DNA from: Streptomyces vietnamensis
GTDB lineage: Bacteria > Actinomycetota > Actinomycetes > Streptomycetales > Streptomycetaceae
DNA length: 64,000 nt
NCBI RefSeq assembly: GCF_000830005.1
Contig: NZ_CP010407.1
Coordinates: forward strand, 6,336,001-6,400,000
Direction of reading: 5' to 3'
The notes beneath the pieces were generated by a model. The model searched no databases. It was given only the letters and a program-made list of their open reading frames with translations, and was not told the origin of the DNA. Numbering within the stretch: the first letter of the stretch is position 1; each line of letters opens with the position of its first letter. A program made the position numbers and the translations under genes. Of this stretch, positions 53,589-62,902 are shown in pieces.

Positions 53589-54413
53589 TCAGCGCGCGGT
53601 GAACCCGCCGTCCACGGTCAGCACGGATCCGGTCACCTGCCGGGCGTCGTCCGAGAGGAGGTAGACCACGGCGGCGGCCACGTCCTCGGGCTCGATCAGG
53701 GCGTTCATGGGCTGCGCCTCGGTGAACGTCTGCTCGTGCTCGCCCACCTGCACCTCCAGGGCGCGGGCGATCTCGGCGAGCATCCGGCCCTCGGCGGTGG
53801 CGTCGTCCCGCACCGAGCCGGGGCACACGGCGTTGACCCGCACCTTGGTGGGCGCGTAGTCGAGGGCCGCGGCCTTCGTCAGCCCGATCAGGCCGTGCTT
53901 GGCGGCGACGTAGCCGGCGAAGTGCCGGTAGCCGACCAGTCCGGCCGTCGAGGAGACGTTGACGACGGAGCCGGAGCGGCGGGCGCTCATCGCCCCGGCG
54001 ACCGCACGGATGACCCGGTAGGCGCCCGAGAGGTCGACGTCGATCATCAGCGCCCACTCGTCCTCGCGGATCTCGTGCACCGGCCTGCCCGAAGGCGCCG
54101 CGATCCCCGCGTTGTTGACGACGCCGTCGATCCTGCCGAACCGGTCCTCGGCGAGGGCCACGGCGGCCTCCACCGACGACAGGTCGCGGACGTCGCAGGC
54201 GGCGGTGAGCACGGCGACGCCGTGCTTGCGGCACAGCGCGGCGGTGTGCTCCAGCTGGCCGCGGGTGCCCAGCGGGTACGGCACGCCGTCGAGGTCGTCG
54301 CACAGGTCCAGGAGCGCGAGGTCGGCGCCCTCGGCGGCGCAGGCGAGGGCGGTGGCCCGGCCGAGACCCCGGGCCGCGCCGGTGATCAGGACGGTCTTGC
54401 CGGTCAGACGCAC
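53589..54413 (-). CDS. Short-chain dehydrogenase/reductase
   Basis: A 274-residue SDR with the NAD(P) loop TGAARGLGRATAL, NNAG (in VVNNAGIAAP), and the catalytic Ser-Tyr-Lys (VNVSSTAGLVG; GYVAAKHGLIG with Tyr and Lys). Asp after beta-2 (LALLDLCDDL) favours NAD over NADP. An insertion PYPLGTRGQLEHTAALC is like that of mycofactocin-associated or carveol-type dehydrogenases. The GTG start at 54413 overlaps the thioesterase stop by ten bases and follows GGAGG. It likely oxidises an alcohol or reduces a ketone of the NRPS/PKS product. Confidence 0.88.
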   Translation of the reverse strand: MRLTGKTVLITGAARGLGRATALACAAEGADLALLDLCDDLDGVPYPLGTRGQLEHTAALCRKHGVAVLTAACDVRDLSSVEAAVALAEDRFGRIDGVVNNAGIAAPSGRPVHEIREDEWALMIDVDLSGAYRVIRAVAGAMSARRSGSVVNVSSTAGLVGYRHFAGYVAAKHGLIGLTKAAALDYAPTKVRVNAVCPGSVRDDATAEGRMLAEIARALEVQVGEHEQTFTEAQPMNALIEPEDVAAAVVYLLSDDARQVTGSVLTVDGGFTAR

Positions 54414-55141
54414 AGTTCCTCCGCCGCCCGGTCCAGGTTCGCGGCGAGGATCCGGAGCAGCTCCGGCGCCGACTCGGCCAGGTACATGTGGCCGCCGTCC
54501 AGCTCCACGGCCCGGAACCCGGCGTCCGTGGTGCGCGCCCACGCCTCGGCCTCCGTGCGGCTGACGAGGGTGTCGGCGCTGCCGCGCAGGCTGGTCACGG
54601 GGACCGGAAGCGGCCGGTCGTCGGCCGGCAGGTAGGACTCGTGCATCTCGACGTCGGCGCGGAGCGTGGGCAGGATCAGCTCGCGCATCTCGGGGTCCTG
54701 GAGGGCCTCGTCGGTGTAGCCGGCGAACTCGCTCACGCGGGCCAGGAAGGCGTCGTCGTCGAGGCCGGTGGCGTGAGCGCTCCGGGGCTCGGCCGGGTGC
54801 GGGGAGCCGCTGGCGAAGAGGTGGACGACCGTCACGTCCGCGGTCGCGGTGAGCCGGCGGGTCAGCTCGTACGCGAGGACCGCGCCGAGGCTGTGGCCGA
54901 ACAGGGCGACGCGGTGCGCCCCCGGGGTGTCGCCGAGCGCGGCGAGCAGGTCGGTGCGCAGCCCTTCGGCGGCGGCGGACGCGTCGCGGTAGGGCTCCTC
55001 GTCGATGAGGCGCTCCCGGCCCGGCAGCTGGAGCGGCAGGACGTCGATGCCGAGGGGCTCGGCGACGCGCTGCCAGGGCCGGTAGAAGGAGGCGCCGGCA
55101 CCCGCGAAGGGCAGGCAGACGAGCGTGGTGCGGTCGGTCAT
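54404..55141 (-). CDS. Type II thioesterase
   Basis: A 245-residue alpha/beta-hydrolase of the editing (type II) thioesterase family: CLPFAGAGASFYRPW, the nucleophile Ser84 in GHSLGAVLAYEL, and the late His in LDGGHMYLAES. It clears wrong acyl groups from carrier domains. It starts one base before the upstream P450 stop region (55143), so the two genes nearly touch. Its presence next to an assembly line with an integral thioesterase in the PKS is a normal division of labour. Confidence 0.92.
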   Translation of the reverse strand: MTDRTTLVCLPFAGAGASFYRPWQRVAEPLGIDVLPLQLPGRERLIDEEPYRDASAAAEGLRTDLLAALGDTPGAHRVALFGHSLGAVLAYELTRRLTATADVTVVHLFASGSPHPAEPRSAHATGLDDDAFLARVSEFAGYTDEALQDPEMRELILPTLRADVEMHESYLPADDRPLPVPVTSLRGSADTLVSRTEAEAWARTTDAGFRAVELDGGHMYLAESAPELLRILAANLDRAAEELCV

Positions 55142-55142
55142 G

Positions 55143-56408
55143 TCAGTTCCCCTCGGGGGCGTCGGCGGCGCGGCGGACGTCGTAGGTGACGGGCAGCTTC
55201 ACGAGTCCGCGGCTGGTGGAGTTGTCGAAGAGCCACTCGATCTCCTCCTCGGGCACGGCCAGGCGCAGGCCCGGCAGGCGGCGCAGCAGGGTCGTGAAGG
55301 CGATCTGGCCCTCGACCCGGGAGAGCGGCGCGCCGACGCAGAAGTGGGGGCCCTGCCCGAAGGCGAGATGGCGGTTGGCGGTGCGGGTGATGTCCAGCTC
55401 GTCGGGGTTCTCGAAGGCCTCGGGGTCCCGGTTGGCGGAGCCCATCAGCAGGTGGACGAAGCTCTCCTTGGGGATGGGGCAGCCGCCGAGCTCCATGTCC
55501 TCGGCGGCGACGCGGAGGGTGCCGCGGTAGACCGGGGACTCGAAGCGCAGGAACTCCTCGATGGCCGACTCGGCCAGCTCCGGCCGGCTGCGCAGGAGTT
55601 CGAGCTGGTCGGGGTGGGTGAGCAGGGCGTGGACGCCGTTGCCTATGAGGTTGGCGGTGGTCTTGTGCCCGGCGATGATCAGCAGGACGAGGGTGGAGAT
55701 CAGCTCGTCGTTGGTGAAGCGGCCCTCCTCGTCGGCGGCCCGCACCAGGATGCTGACCAGGTCCTCGCCGAGGTCCGCGCGCCGGTCGGCGAGCAGGTCG
55801 GTCAGGTAGCGCTCGATGTTCTCGCTGGCGTCCTTGAGCTTCTCGTTGGACTCGGCGTCGGGGTACGGGGCGCCGCTGAGCCAGTTGCCCCAGGTGTGCA
55901 GCTGAGGCCGGTCCTCGACCGGGACGCCGAGGAACTCGCAGATGACGCGCATCGGCAGCGAGAAGGCGAACTCCGTCAGGTTCACCTCGCCGTGCTCGGG
56001 GAAGGCGTCGATGAGCTCGTCGGTGATCTCCTGGATGCGCGGGCGCAGCACCTCCATCCGACGAGGCACGAAGGCGCGGCTGACGAGCTTGCGCAGCCGG
56101 GTGTGCTCCGGCGGGTCGGCGGTCAGCATGTTGCGCACCAGGACCGGGCTGGAGTCCTTGACGAGGTCGCGGAACCAGGCGGGGGCGTTGTCGACCTTCT
56201 TGGACAGGCGCGGGTCGCTGAAGGCCTTGAGCGCGGTCGCGTAGTCGGCGACCACGTAACCCTCGCCTCCCACCGGGTAGTTGATGGCGTGGACCGGGCA
56301 ACCGGTGGCACGCAGCTTGGCGTTGCCCGTGTGGAGGTCGTTGCCCTCGGGGGCGGTGAAGAACTCGGGGGGAAGCTGCTCGGCGGTGCGGGGGAGTTCG
56401 GTGGTCAT
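55143..56408 (-). CDS. Cytochrome P450 with AGHKTT I helix
   Basis: A 421-residue bacterial P450. The heme loop is FGQGPHFCVGAPLSR (Cys357) and the ExxR is within AIEEFLRFESPV. The I-helix motif is AGHKTT (Lys249-Thr250-Thr251), with Lys at the place of the normal Glu/Asp of the acid-alcohol pair. It should oxidise a carrier-bound or free intermediate, but its proton delivery may be altered. It starts by a four-base overlap with the exporter. It is closest in style to CYP107-type enzymes of antibiotic clusters. Confidence 0.9.
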   Translation of the reverse strand: MTTELPRTAEQLPPEFFTAPEGNDLHTGNAKLRATGCPVHAINYPVGGEGYVVADYATALKAFSDPRLSKKVDNAPAWFRDLVKDSSPVLVRNMLTADPPEHTRLRKLVSRAFVPRRMEVLRPRIQEITDELIDAFPEHGEVNLTEFAFSLPMRVICEFLGVPVEDRPQLHTWGNWLSGAPYPDAESNEKLKDASENIERYLTDLLADRRADLGEDLVSILVRAADEEGRFTNDELISTLVLLIIAGHKTTANLIGNGVHALLTHPDQLELLRSRPELAESAIEEFLRFESPVYRGTLRVAAEDMELGGCPIPKESFVHLLMGSANRDPEAFENPDELDITRTANRHLAFGQGPHFCVGAPLSRVEGQIAFTTLLRRLPGLRLAVPEEEIEWLFDNSTSRGLVKLPVTYDVRRAADAPEGN

Positions 56409-57847
56409 CGGGTCTCTCCTTCGTTGTCCGCGGATGCCTTGTCGGTGGATGCCTTGGCGGTGGACGCCTTGTCGGCGGGCGTCGTGTCGGCGGACACGGT
56501 GTCCGCGTACGTCTCCGGGGGCGCGAGGTTGCGGATGCGCGGGCTGAGGGTGGGCAGGGCGGCCAGTCCCGAGACGACGGCCATGACGGTGAACACCCAG
56601 ACCGGGCCGGCCTGGTCGAAGATGGTGCCGATGGCGAACACGCCGACGGGGGCGGCGATCATCGACATGAACATCACGGCGCCGAGGACCCGGCCCTGCG
56701 CCTTGTCCGGGACCATCGCCGCGAGGTAGGCGAGGAACAGGGCGCTGGTGATGGGCCCGCGCAGGAACACGCAGGCGACGATGATGCCGAGCGGGACGAG
56801 CCCGGAGACGTTGGCGAGCAGCACGGCGGCCACCGGGCCGATCCACGCGGCGGTCAGGAAGAGCTTGGCCGGTGCGACCCTCTTGATGACCGGGCCCGCG
56901 ATGAGCGAGCCGACCAGACCGCCGACGCCGGCGATGGACAGCAGCATGCCGGTGAAGCCCGCGGAGGCGCCCCGGCTCTCGGCGGTGGCGATGAGTGCGA
57001 GGAAGACGCCGGAGTGGGTGAACGCCATGTTCGAGCCCATGATCCAGACGATCAGCAGCCGCAGGACCGGCTGGCGCGCCAGGATCCGGAAGCCCTCGGC
57101 CGTGTTGCGCTTCTCCCCGGGGGCGAGCTGCTCCACCTTCATCGGCTTGCGGATGAACAGCAGCAGGACCGTGGAGACGAGGAAACCGACGGCCGCGCTC
57201 AGGAACGGGAAGGCGCGCGCCACGCCGAAGAGGGTGCCGCCGACGGGCGGGCCGCCCATGGTCGCGGCGAAGTAGCGGATCTGGTTCTGGGCGGTGGCCT
57301 GGGTGAGCTGGGACGGCGGGACGAGCTGCTTGATCGCGGCGAGACCGGTCGGGTTGGAGATGCCGAGACAGGCGGCCGAGCCCACGGCGACGGTGAAGAT
57401 GAGGGCGGGGTGGGTCTGGCCGGCGAGGATCAGCACGCCGAAGAGGCCGAGCAGGACGACCCGGACCACATTGCAGATGATCATCAGCAGTCGGCGGTCC
57501 ATCCGGTCGGCGAGCGTGCCGCCGGGGATGGAGAGCAGGCTGGCGGTGATGAGCTGGGCCGATCCGACCGCGCCGGCGTAGAAGGCGGAGCCGGTGGACG
57601 ACAGGATGAGCAGGGGGTACGCGACCTCCGCGGTCTCCTTCGCGAGCGCGGCGAACGCCTCGCTGGTCCACAGCGCCTGGAAGTCGAGGTTCTTCAGGAG
57701 CGGCTTCTCCGGCTGCTCCGCCGTCTCCGCCGTCTCCGGCGTCTCCGGCTTCTCCGTCTGCCCCGGCTCCTTCCGAAGCTCCGGGCGCTCCTCTTCCTTC
57801 CGCTCCTCGTCAGCCGCACTGTCGGGCGGTGTCTGTGAGACCGTCAT
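56405..57847 (-). CDS. MFS transporter with disordered ends
   Basis: A 480-residue exporter of the enterobactin/macrolide-type MFS group. The first 50 residues are a charged, low-complexity tail (EERPELRKEPGQTEKPETPE region) and the last 35 have Lys-Ala-Ser repeats (DKASTAKASTDKASADNE). The membrane core has GGTLADRMDRRLLMIICN and NPTGLAAIKQLVPPSQLTQA. ATGA overlaps link it to the PKS upstream and the P450 downstream. It is the probable exporter for the NRPS/PKS product. Confidence 0.88.
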   Translation of the reverse strand: MTVSQTPPDSAADEERKEEERPELRKEPGQTEKPETPETAETAEQPEKPLLKNLDFQALWTSEAFAALAKETAEVAYPLLILSSTGSAFYAGAVGSAQLITASLLSIPGGTLADRMDRRLLMIICNVVRVVLLGLFGVLILAGQTHPALIFTVAVGSAACLGISNPTGLAAIKQLVPPSQLTQATAQNQIRYFAATMGGPPVGGTLFGVARAFPFLSAAVGFLVSTVLLLFIRKPMKVEQLAPGEKRNTAEGFRILARQPVLRLLIVWIMGSNMAFTHSGVFLALIATAESRGASAGFTGMLLSIAGVGGLVGSLIAGPVIKRVAPAKLFLTAAWIGPVAAVLLANVSGLVPLGIIVACVFLRGPITSALFLAYLAAMVPDKAQGRVLGAVMFMSMIAAPVGVFAIGTIFDQAGPVWVFTVMAVVSGLAALPTLSPRIRNLAPPETYADTVSADTTPADKASTAKASTDKASADNEGETR

Positions 57848-60800
57848 GAGTCCTTCCTCTCCTTGTGTTCCGCGGCCCGGGGGACCGTCTTGAGTGCCTC
57901 GTCGATGCGCGAGGCCAGCTCGTCGACGTGCGGGGACCGCAGCATCGACCAGTGGTCGCCGGGGACCGGGACCACGCGCAGACCCGCCGGGTACAGCCCC
58001 GCGAGACGCCGGCCGAGGTGGGCGGCCGTGCCCGGGCCCGCCTCCGCCTTGAAGAGCACGGCGGGGCACGTCACCGGGCCCGGCCGGTGGGCCAGCAGGG
58101 CGGCCTGGCCGGCGAGGAACCGGCGGCGCGCCTCCGGGTCGGCACGGAGCGCCCCGGCGGCCGGCCCGACCCCGAGCAGGGTGTCGAGGCCCGCCCGTAC
58201 CCCGCCGAGCAGGAAGTCCGGGGCCGTGGCGACGGGCAGCGGGCGGGTGTCGGGCACGTAGCCGTCGAGGCCGAACAGCAGGTCCACCGTCCGCCCCCGG
58301 CGGATGAGCAGCCGCGCGGTCTCGTGCGCGACCACGGCGCCGAAGGACCAGCCGCCGAGGGTGTACGGACCTTCCGGCTGGGCGCTCAGCAGGGTCCGGG
58401 CGTGGGCGGCGGCCAGGGCACGGATGCCGCCGCCGCGGGGCACGGGCCGCTCCAGGGCCAGCACCGGACGGTCGCCCGCGGGGGAGAGGCGCGCGGCCAG
58501 CTCCCGGTAGGGCAGGGCGTTGCCGAGGGCGTCCGCGACGAGGAAGACGGGACGTCCGGTGCCCTCCCGCAGGGTGGCCACTCCGGGCGGCGGCGCGTCG
58601 TGGACGGGGCCGTCCTCGCCGGGCAGCCGCCGGTCGACGAGCTCGACGAGTCCGGCGAAGGTGCCCTTCAGGGAGAAGTCGGTGACGGAGACCTCCGCGC
58701 CGAGGCGTTCGCGGACGGCGTTGGTGAGCGCGAGGGCGAGCAGCGACTCGCCGCCGAGCGTGAAGAAGTCGTCCCCGTCGGCCACGGCGGCGACGCCGAG
58801 GGTCTGGCACCACACCTCTTCGAGGACGGCCCGCCGGGGGCGGCGCCCGGCGTCCGGGCGCCCGGGGACCGGGGCCGGGCTCCGCCCCTCGTGCGGCGCC
58901 TTCGCCTTCACCGTCGCCGGGTCCTCGCCCAGGAACGGGTGCGCGGGCAGCGAGCAGTGCGCGGGCCGGTCCTCGGGGTCGGCGTACCGCGCCTCGAGGA
59001 CCGTCTCCAGGGCGCGGTCGACGCCGAGCTCCCACAGGGCGCCGATCGCGTCGAGGAGCCCGGTCTCGGCGTCGGCCCGCCCGCCGGGGGCGAGCCGTAC
59101 GGTCCGGTGGCCGGGGGCCCAGCCGGGGGCGGTCCGCAGCGAGCCGGTCATCGAGCCGCCGGGGCCCAGTTCGAGGTAGGTGGTGCAGCCGGCGGCCAGC
59201 AGGGTGGCGGTGCCGGTGTCGAGCCGGACCGGCTCGCGCAGGTGCGCCGCCCAGTAGCCGGGTTCGGCCGCGGCCCCGGGATCGGCCCAGTCGCCGGTGG
59301 TGTTGGAGATGTACGGCAGCCGTGGCGGGCGGGCGGGCATCGACGACAGATGGTCCCGCACCGCCTCGGCTGCCGAGTTCATGGCCGGCGAGTGGAAGGC
59401 CCGCCGGGTGTGGACGGGGGTGACGCGCAGTCCGTTCAGCGCGTCCCCCGCGAGGAGGGAGTCCATGGCGGCCTCGGGGCCCGAGAGCACCGCCGAGCCG
59501 TTGCCGCGCACCGCGACGGTGACGGCCGCGTCCGCGGGCAGCCGGGCCTCGACCTCGGCCGGGTCGGCCTCGACCAGGGCCATCCGGCCGGGGGAGGCGT
59601 CGCGCATCGCGACGGCCCGGCGGTGGACCAGTCCGACGGCGTCCGGCAGGCTCCAGGTCCCGGCGAGGGCCGCGGCGGCGTACTCGCCGATGCTGTTGCC
59701 GAGCATGGCGTGCGGGGTGACGCCCCACGCGGCCAGCTGGCGCCCGAAGGAGAGGCCCAGGGCGAAGAGGCCGAGCTGTTGGTGGACGGTGTCGGCGTAC
59801 CAGTCGTCGGCGTCCGGGCCGGCGGACGCCGGGACGATCACGGGGCCGAGGTCCACGCCGCACCGCTCGTCCGCGAGCGTGCGGATCTCGTCGAAGGCGG
59901 AGCGGAACTCCGGCAGCAGGCGGTACGCGGCCTCGCCCGCGGCGCTCTTGAGCGTGCCCTGGCCCGGGAAGAGGAAGGCCACCTTGCCCAGTCGCCGCGG
60001 CTCGCCGGCCGCGGCGGTCGCCGCGCGCAAGGCCTCGGGGGCCCGGGCCGCGTCGCGCACGACCACGGCCTGCCGGTGCCGATGCACCCGACGCCCGGCC
60101 AACGTCCGTGCGACGGCGCCGAGTTCCGGTTCCCCGGCTCCGGGGGCGGGCGTGTCGAGGTCCGGTGCCTCGGCTCCGTGCCCGGTCGCCCCTGCCGACG
60201 CGTCGAGTTCCTGGGCGGAGGCCGCGGTCTCCCGTGCCTCCACCACAGTGGCGAAATGTTCCGAGGCCGCGGTCTCCCGCGCCTCCACCACCGCGGCGAA
60301 ATGATCCGCCAGCGCCTCGCCCAGGCCCGCCAGGGCCCGCGGGCTCTGCGCCGACAGCGCCAGCAGCTCCGGCCCGGCGGTCCGCGGGCCGGCGGGCCGG
60401 CGGCGGACGGCCGGTGCCTCGGTCAGTACCGCGTGCGCGTTGGTGCCGCCCACGCCGAACGAGCTGACCGCGCCGGCCCGCAGCTCCTGCCCCGCGCCGA
60501 GCTCCCAGGGCTCGAAGCGCTCCGTCACCCGGAACGGCGAACGCTCCAGTTCGAGCAGCGGGTTGGGGGCCGTGTAGTGCGCGGTCGGGTAGATCTCGCG
60601 GTGCTCCAGCATGAGCGCCGTCTTGATCAGGCCCGTGACCCCGGCGGCCGCGCCGGTGTGCCCGACGTGGCCCTTGACGGCGCCGAGCGCGCACCAGCCG
60701 GTCTCCCCGCTCGCCGCCCCGAAGACCTCGGTGAGCGCCTGGACCTCGATGGGGTCGCCCAGTTGCGTGGCGGTGCCGTGCGCCTCCACGTGCCCGATGG

Positions 60801-61725
60801 CGGTGGGGGCGAGGCCCGCGGCGTCCAGGGCCGCGCGGATGACCTCGCTCTGGCCGGTGGCGGAGGGCGCGGTGAAGGCCATCTTGTCCGCGCCGTCGTT
60901 GTTGACCGCCGTACCCGCGATGACGGCCGCGATCCGGTCGCCGTCGCGTACGGCGTCGGCGAGCCGCTTGAGCACGACCACGCCCACGCCCTCGCTGGGC
61001 ACCGTACCCCCGGACCGGACGTCGAACGGGCGGCAGTGCCCGTCCTGCGCGAGGATCCCGCCGGGCTCGAAGAGGTAGCCCCACTCGCCGTCCGGCATCA
61101 CGGTGACGCCGCCCGCGAGGGCCGCGTCGCACTCGCCGCCCACCAGTGCCCGCACCGCGAGGTGGACGGCGGTGAGCGAGGTGGAGCAGGCGGTCTGCAC
61201 GGTGAGGGCGGGGCCGCGCAGGCCGAGCTTGTAGGCCACGCGGGTGGCGACGAAGTCCTTCTCGCGCCCGATGTGCCGCGCCAGTTCGCCCAGCCCGTCG
61301 TCGTCGCGGCCCGGCCCCGAGCGGTCGGCGCCCGCGTAGACGCCGATCCGGCCCGGGAACCGTACGGGGTCGAGGCCGGCGTCGTCGACGGCCGTGGCCG
61401 CGCACTCCAGGAAGACCCGCTGCTGCGGGTCCATCGCCGCGGCCTCCGCCCGGCTGTACCGGAAGAAGGACCAGTCGAAGCGGCGGGAGTCCTCGATGAC
61501 GCCCATGGCCGGTACGAAGTTCTCCCGGCCCGCGTACGCGGGGTCCACCCCGGACCGGAGCAGCTCCTCGCGGCCGGGCCGGCTGATGCCGTCCCGGCCG
61601 GCCCGCAGCATGGCCCGGAAGGCGCGGACGTCACGCGCGCCGGGCAGCCGGCAGGCCATGCCGACGACGGCGACGGCGCCGTCGTCGAGAGGCACCGGGG
61701 TGCCCTCGGCAAGGGTGAGGGACAT
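57844..61725 (-). CDS. Single-module PKS: KS-AT-ACP-TE
   Basis: A 1293-residue synthase. Ketosynthase: Cys180 in VQTACSTSLTAVHLA, then VEAHGTATQLGDPIE and GHTGAAAGVTG. Acyltransferase (about 530-850): FLFPGQGT, nucleophile in LGNSIGEYAAA, and RRAFHSPAM, the HAFH-type signature for malonyl-CoA. Carrier: DFFTLGGESLLAL. Thioesterase (about 1030-1280): GGWSFGAVVAHE. There are no KR, DH or ER domains, so it adds one unreduced two-carbon unit and releases the product. The thioesterase indicates that this protein is the last step, although the genes around it encode more modules. Confidence 0.93.
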   Translation of the reverse strand: MSLTLAEGTPVPLDDGAVAVVGMACRLPGARDVRAFRAMLRAGRDGISRPGREELLRSGVDPAYAGRENFVPAMGVIEDSRRFDWSFFRYSRAEAAAMDPQQRVFLECAATAVDDAGLDPVRFPGRIGVYAGADRSGPGRDDDGLGELARHIGREKDFVATRVAYKLGLRGPALTVQTACSTSLTAVHLAVRALVGGECDAALAGGVTVMPDGEWGYLFEPGGILAQDGHCRPFDVRSGGTVPSEGVGVVVLKRLADAVRDGDRIAAVIAGTAVNNDGADKMAFTAPSATGQSEVIRAALDAAGLAPTAIGHVEAHGTATQLGDPIEVQALTEVFGAASGETGWCALGAVKGHVGHTGAAAGVTGLIKTALMLEHREIYPTAHYTAPNPLLELERSPFRVTERFEPWELGAGQELRAGAVSSFGVGGTNAHAVLTEAPAVRRRPAGPRTAGPELLALSAQSPRALAGLGEALADHFAAVVEARETAASEHFATVVEARETAASAQELDASAGATGHGAEAPDLDTPAPGAGEPELGAVARTLAGRRVHRHRQAVVVRDAARAPEALRAATAAAGEPRRLGKVAFLFPGQGTLKSAAGEAAYRLLPEFRSAFDEIRTLADERCGVDLGPVIVPASAGPDADDWYADTVHQQLGLFALGLSFGRQLAAWGVTPHAMLGNSIGEYAAAALAGTWSLPDAVGLVHRRAVAMRDASPGRMALVEADPAEVEARLPADAAVTVAVRGNGSAVLSGPEAAMDSLLAGDALNGLRVTPVHTRRAFHSPAMNSAAEAVRDHLSSMPARPPRLPYISNTTGDWADPGAAAEPGYWAAHLREPVRLDTGTATLLAAGCTTYLELGPGGSMTGSLRTAPGWAPGHRTVRLAPGGRADAETGLLDAIGALWELGVDRALETVLEARYADPEDRPAHCSLPAHPFLGEDPATVKAKAPHEGRSPAPVPGRPDAGRRPRRAVLEEVWCQTLGVAAVADGDDFFTLGGESLLALALTNAVRERLGAEVSVTDFSLKGTFAGLVELVDRRLPGEDGPVHDAPPPGVATLREGTGRPVFLVADALGNALPYRELAARLSPAGDRPVLALERPVPRGGGIRALAAAHARTLLSAQPEGPYTLGGWSFGAVVAHETARLLIRRGRTVDLLFGLDGYVPDTRPLPVATAPDFLLGGVRAGLDTLLGVGPAAGALRADPEARRRFLAGQAALLAHRPGPVTCPAVLFKAEAGPGTAAHLGRRLAGLYPAGLRVVPVPGDHWSMLRSPHVDELASRIDEALKTVPRAAEHKERKDS

Positions 61726-61726
61726 G

Positions 61727-62902
61727 TCAGGCTTCTCCGCCCAGGTCGACGTACAGGTGGTCGAGGCCGACGTAGCTGAGGTTGGGACCCCACACGGCGG
61801 CCTCGTCGGACAGCCGGGCGTGCGGGAACCGCGCGGCGAGCCGGCGCAGCAGGACGGCCGCCTCCGACCGGGCCAGCGGGGCGCCCACGCAGTAGTGCGG
61901 CCCGTGACCGAAGACGAGGTTCCGGTCCCCGCCCGCCGGGGCGGCGGCGCCGGTGACCGGACAGGCCGCCGGGGCTTCGGCCTCCGGGACGACCTCGTCC
62001 AGCGGCCCCTGACCCGTGAGGCTCACGAGCACCAGGTCCCCCTGGCGCAGCCGCGCCCCCGCGAACTCCTGGTCGTACGCGGCGACCCGGCCGAGATGCC
62101 GCAGCGGCGGCCTGCTCACCAGCACCGACTCCACGAGGCCGGTCACCGCACCCGGTTCGTCGCGGACGACGGTGTCCCAGAGGGCCCGGTCGCCGAGCGC
62201 GGTCAGGACCGTGGAGCCGAGCAGCGAGGCGGTGGTCTCCAGGCCGCCGAACAGGCACATGGCCCAGGTCGCGGTGGTCCGGGCCCGGTCCTCCGGGGTG
62301 TCGGTGGGGAAGCCGTCCAGGGCCCGGGCGCCGACGAGCGCCTCCGACATCTCCACCATGACCCGGTGGGCGGCCTGCGCGTAGTCGCGGCGGTACATGG
62401 CGCCGATGAACAGCGACAGGGTCCGCGACCACTCGTGCAGCACCGGCGGGGGCACGTCGATCCCGACGACGTGGGCCATGACCTTGCCGGAGATGCCCTC
62501 GGCGACGGTCGGCATGACGTCCTGCGGAGCGGCCCCGGCGGCGAGCGCGGTCAGGCACTCGTCCGTGATCTCCTCGATGCGCGGAACGAGCGACCGCACG
62601 TACGAGGCGGAGAACATGCGCTGGACCGGGCGCCGCAGGGCCGTGTGCTCGGGGGCGTCGGCCTGGACGAACCACAGCCGCAGGAACTCGGTGAGCTCCC
62701 GGTACTCGGCGCGGGCCGCGTCCGTCATGTAGAGCTGGAAGGAGCGCTCGAAGGTCCCGGAGGCGAAGCCGGGGTGGTTGAGGACCTGCAGGGCCAGGGC
62801 CGGGTCGGCCACGACCCAGCAGTCGAGGCCCTCGTCCCACTCCGGCGCCCGCACGCCGTCCGCGAGGGACGGCGGCGGGACCGGTGCCGTGGCAGAGGTC
62901 AT
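61727..62902 (-). CDS. P450-like protein lacking the ExxR motif
   Basis: A 391-residue P450-fold protein. The heme loop is intact (FGHGPHYCVGAPLAR, Cys338), as is the I-helix (FGGLETTASLL). In the K helix, where VEEALR is expected, it has VESVLVSRPPL: Glu and Arg of ExxR are Ser and Val. The meander is altered as well (GPLDEVVPEAEAPAACPVTG in place of ANRDP). It has NRPS-like neighbours on both sides with four-base overlap to the upstream NRPS. It may act on a carrier-bound amino acid. CYP156/157 families of Streptomyces are a precedent for ExxR loss. Confidence 0.87.
   Translation of the reverse strand: MTSATAPVPPPSLADGVRAPEWDEGLDCWVVADPALALQVLNHPGFASGTFERSFQLYMTDAARAEYRELTEFLRLWFVQADAPEHTALRRPVQRMFSASYVRSLVPRIEEITDECLTALAAGAAPQDVMPTVAEGISGKVMAHVVGIDVPPPVLHEWSRTLSLFIGAMYRRDYAQAAHRVMVEMSEALVGARALDGFPTDTPEDRARTTATWAMCLFGGLETTASLLGSTVLTALGDRALWDTVVRDEPGAVTGLVESVLVSRPPLRHLGRVAAYDQEFAGARLRQGDLVLVSLTGQGPLDEVVPEAEAPAACPVTGAAAPAGGDRNLVFGHGPHYCVGAPLARSEAAVLLRRLAARFPHARLSDEAAVWGPNLSYVGLDHLYVDLGGEA

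Noticed and set aside
56405..61405. A single 5-kb minus-strand frame that joins the exporter to the PKS region
   Set aside because: Only its last third (the MFS exporter) is real. The upstream part is out of frame with the PKS and is Arg/Gly/Pro-rich noise.
57865..61779. Very long open frame on the plus strand opposite the PKS gene
   Set aside because: It is the antisense image of a GC-rich gene whose minus-strand frame has clear KS, AT, ACP and TE motifs. The plus-strand translation has no recognisable domain.
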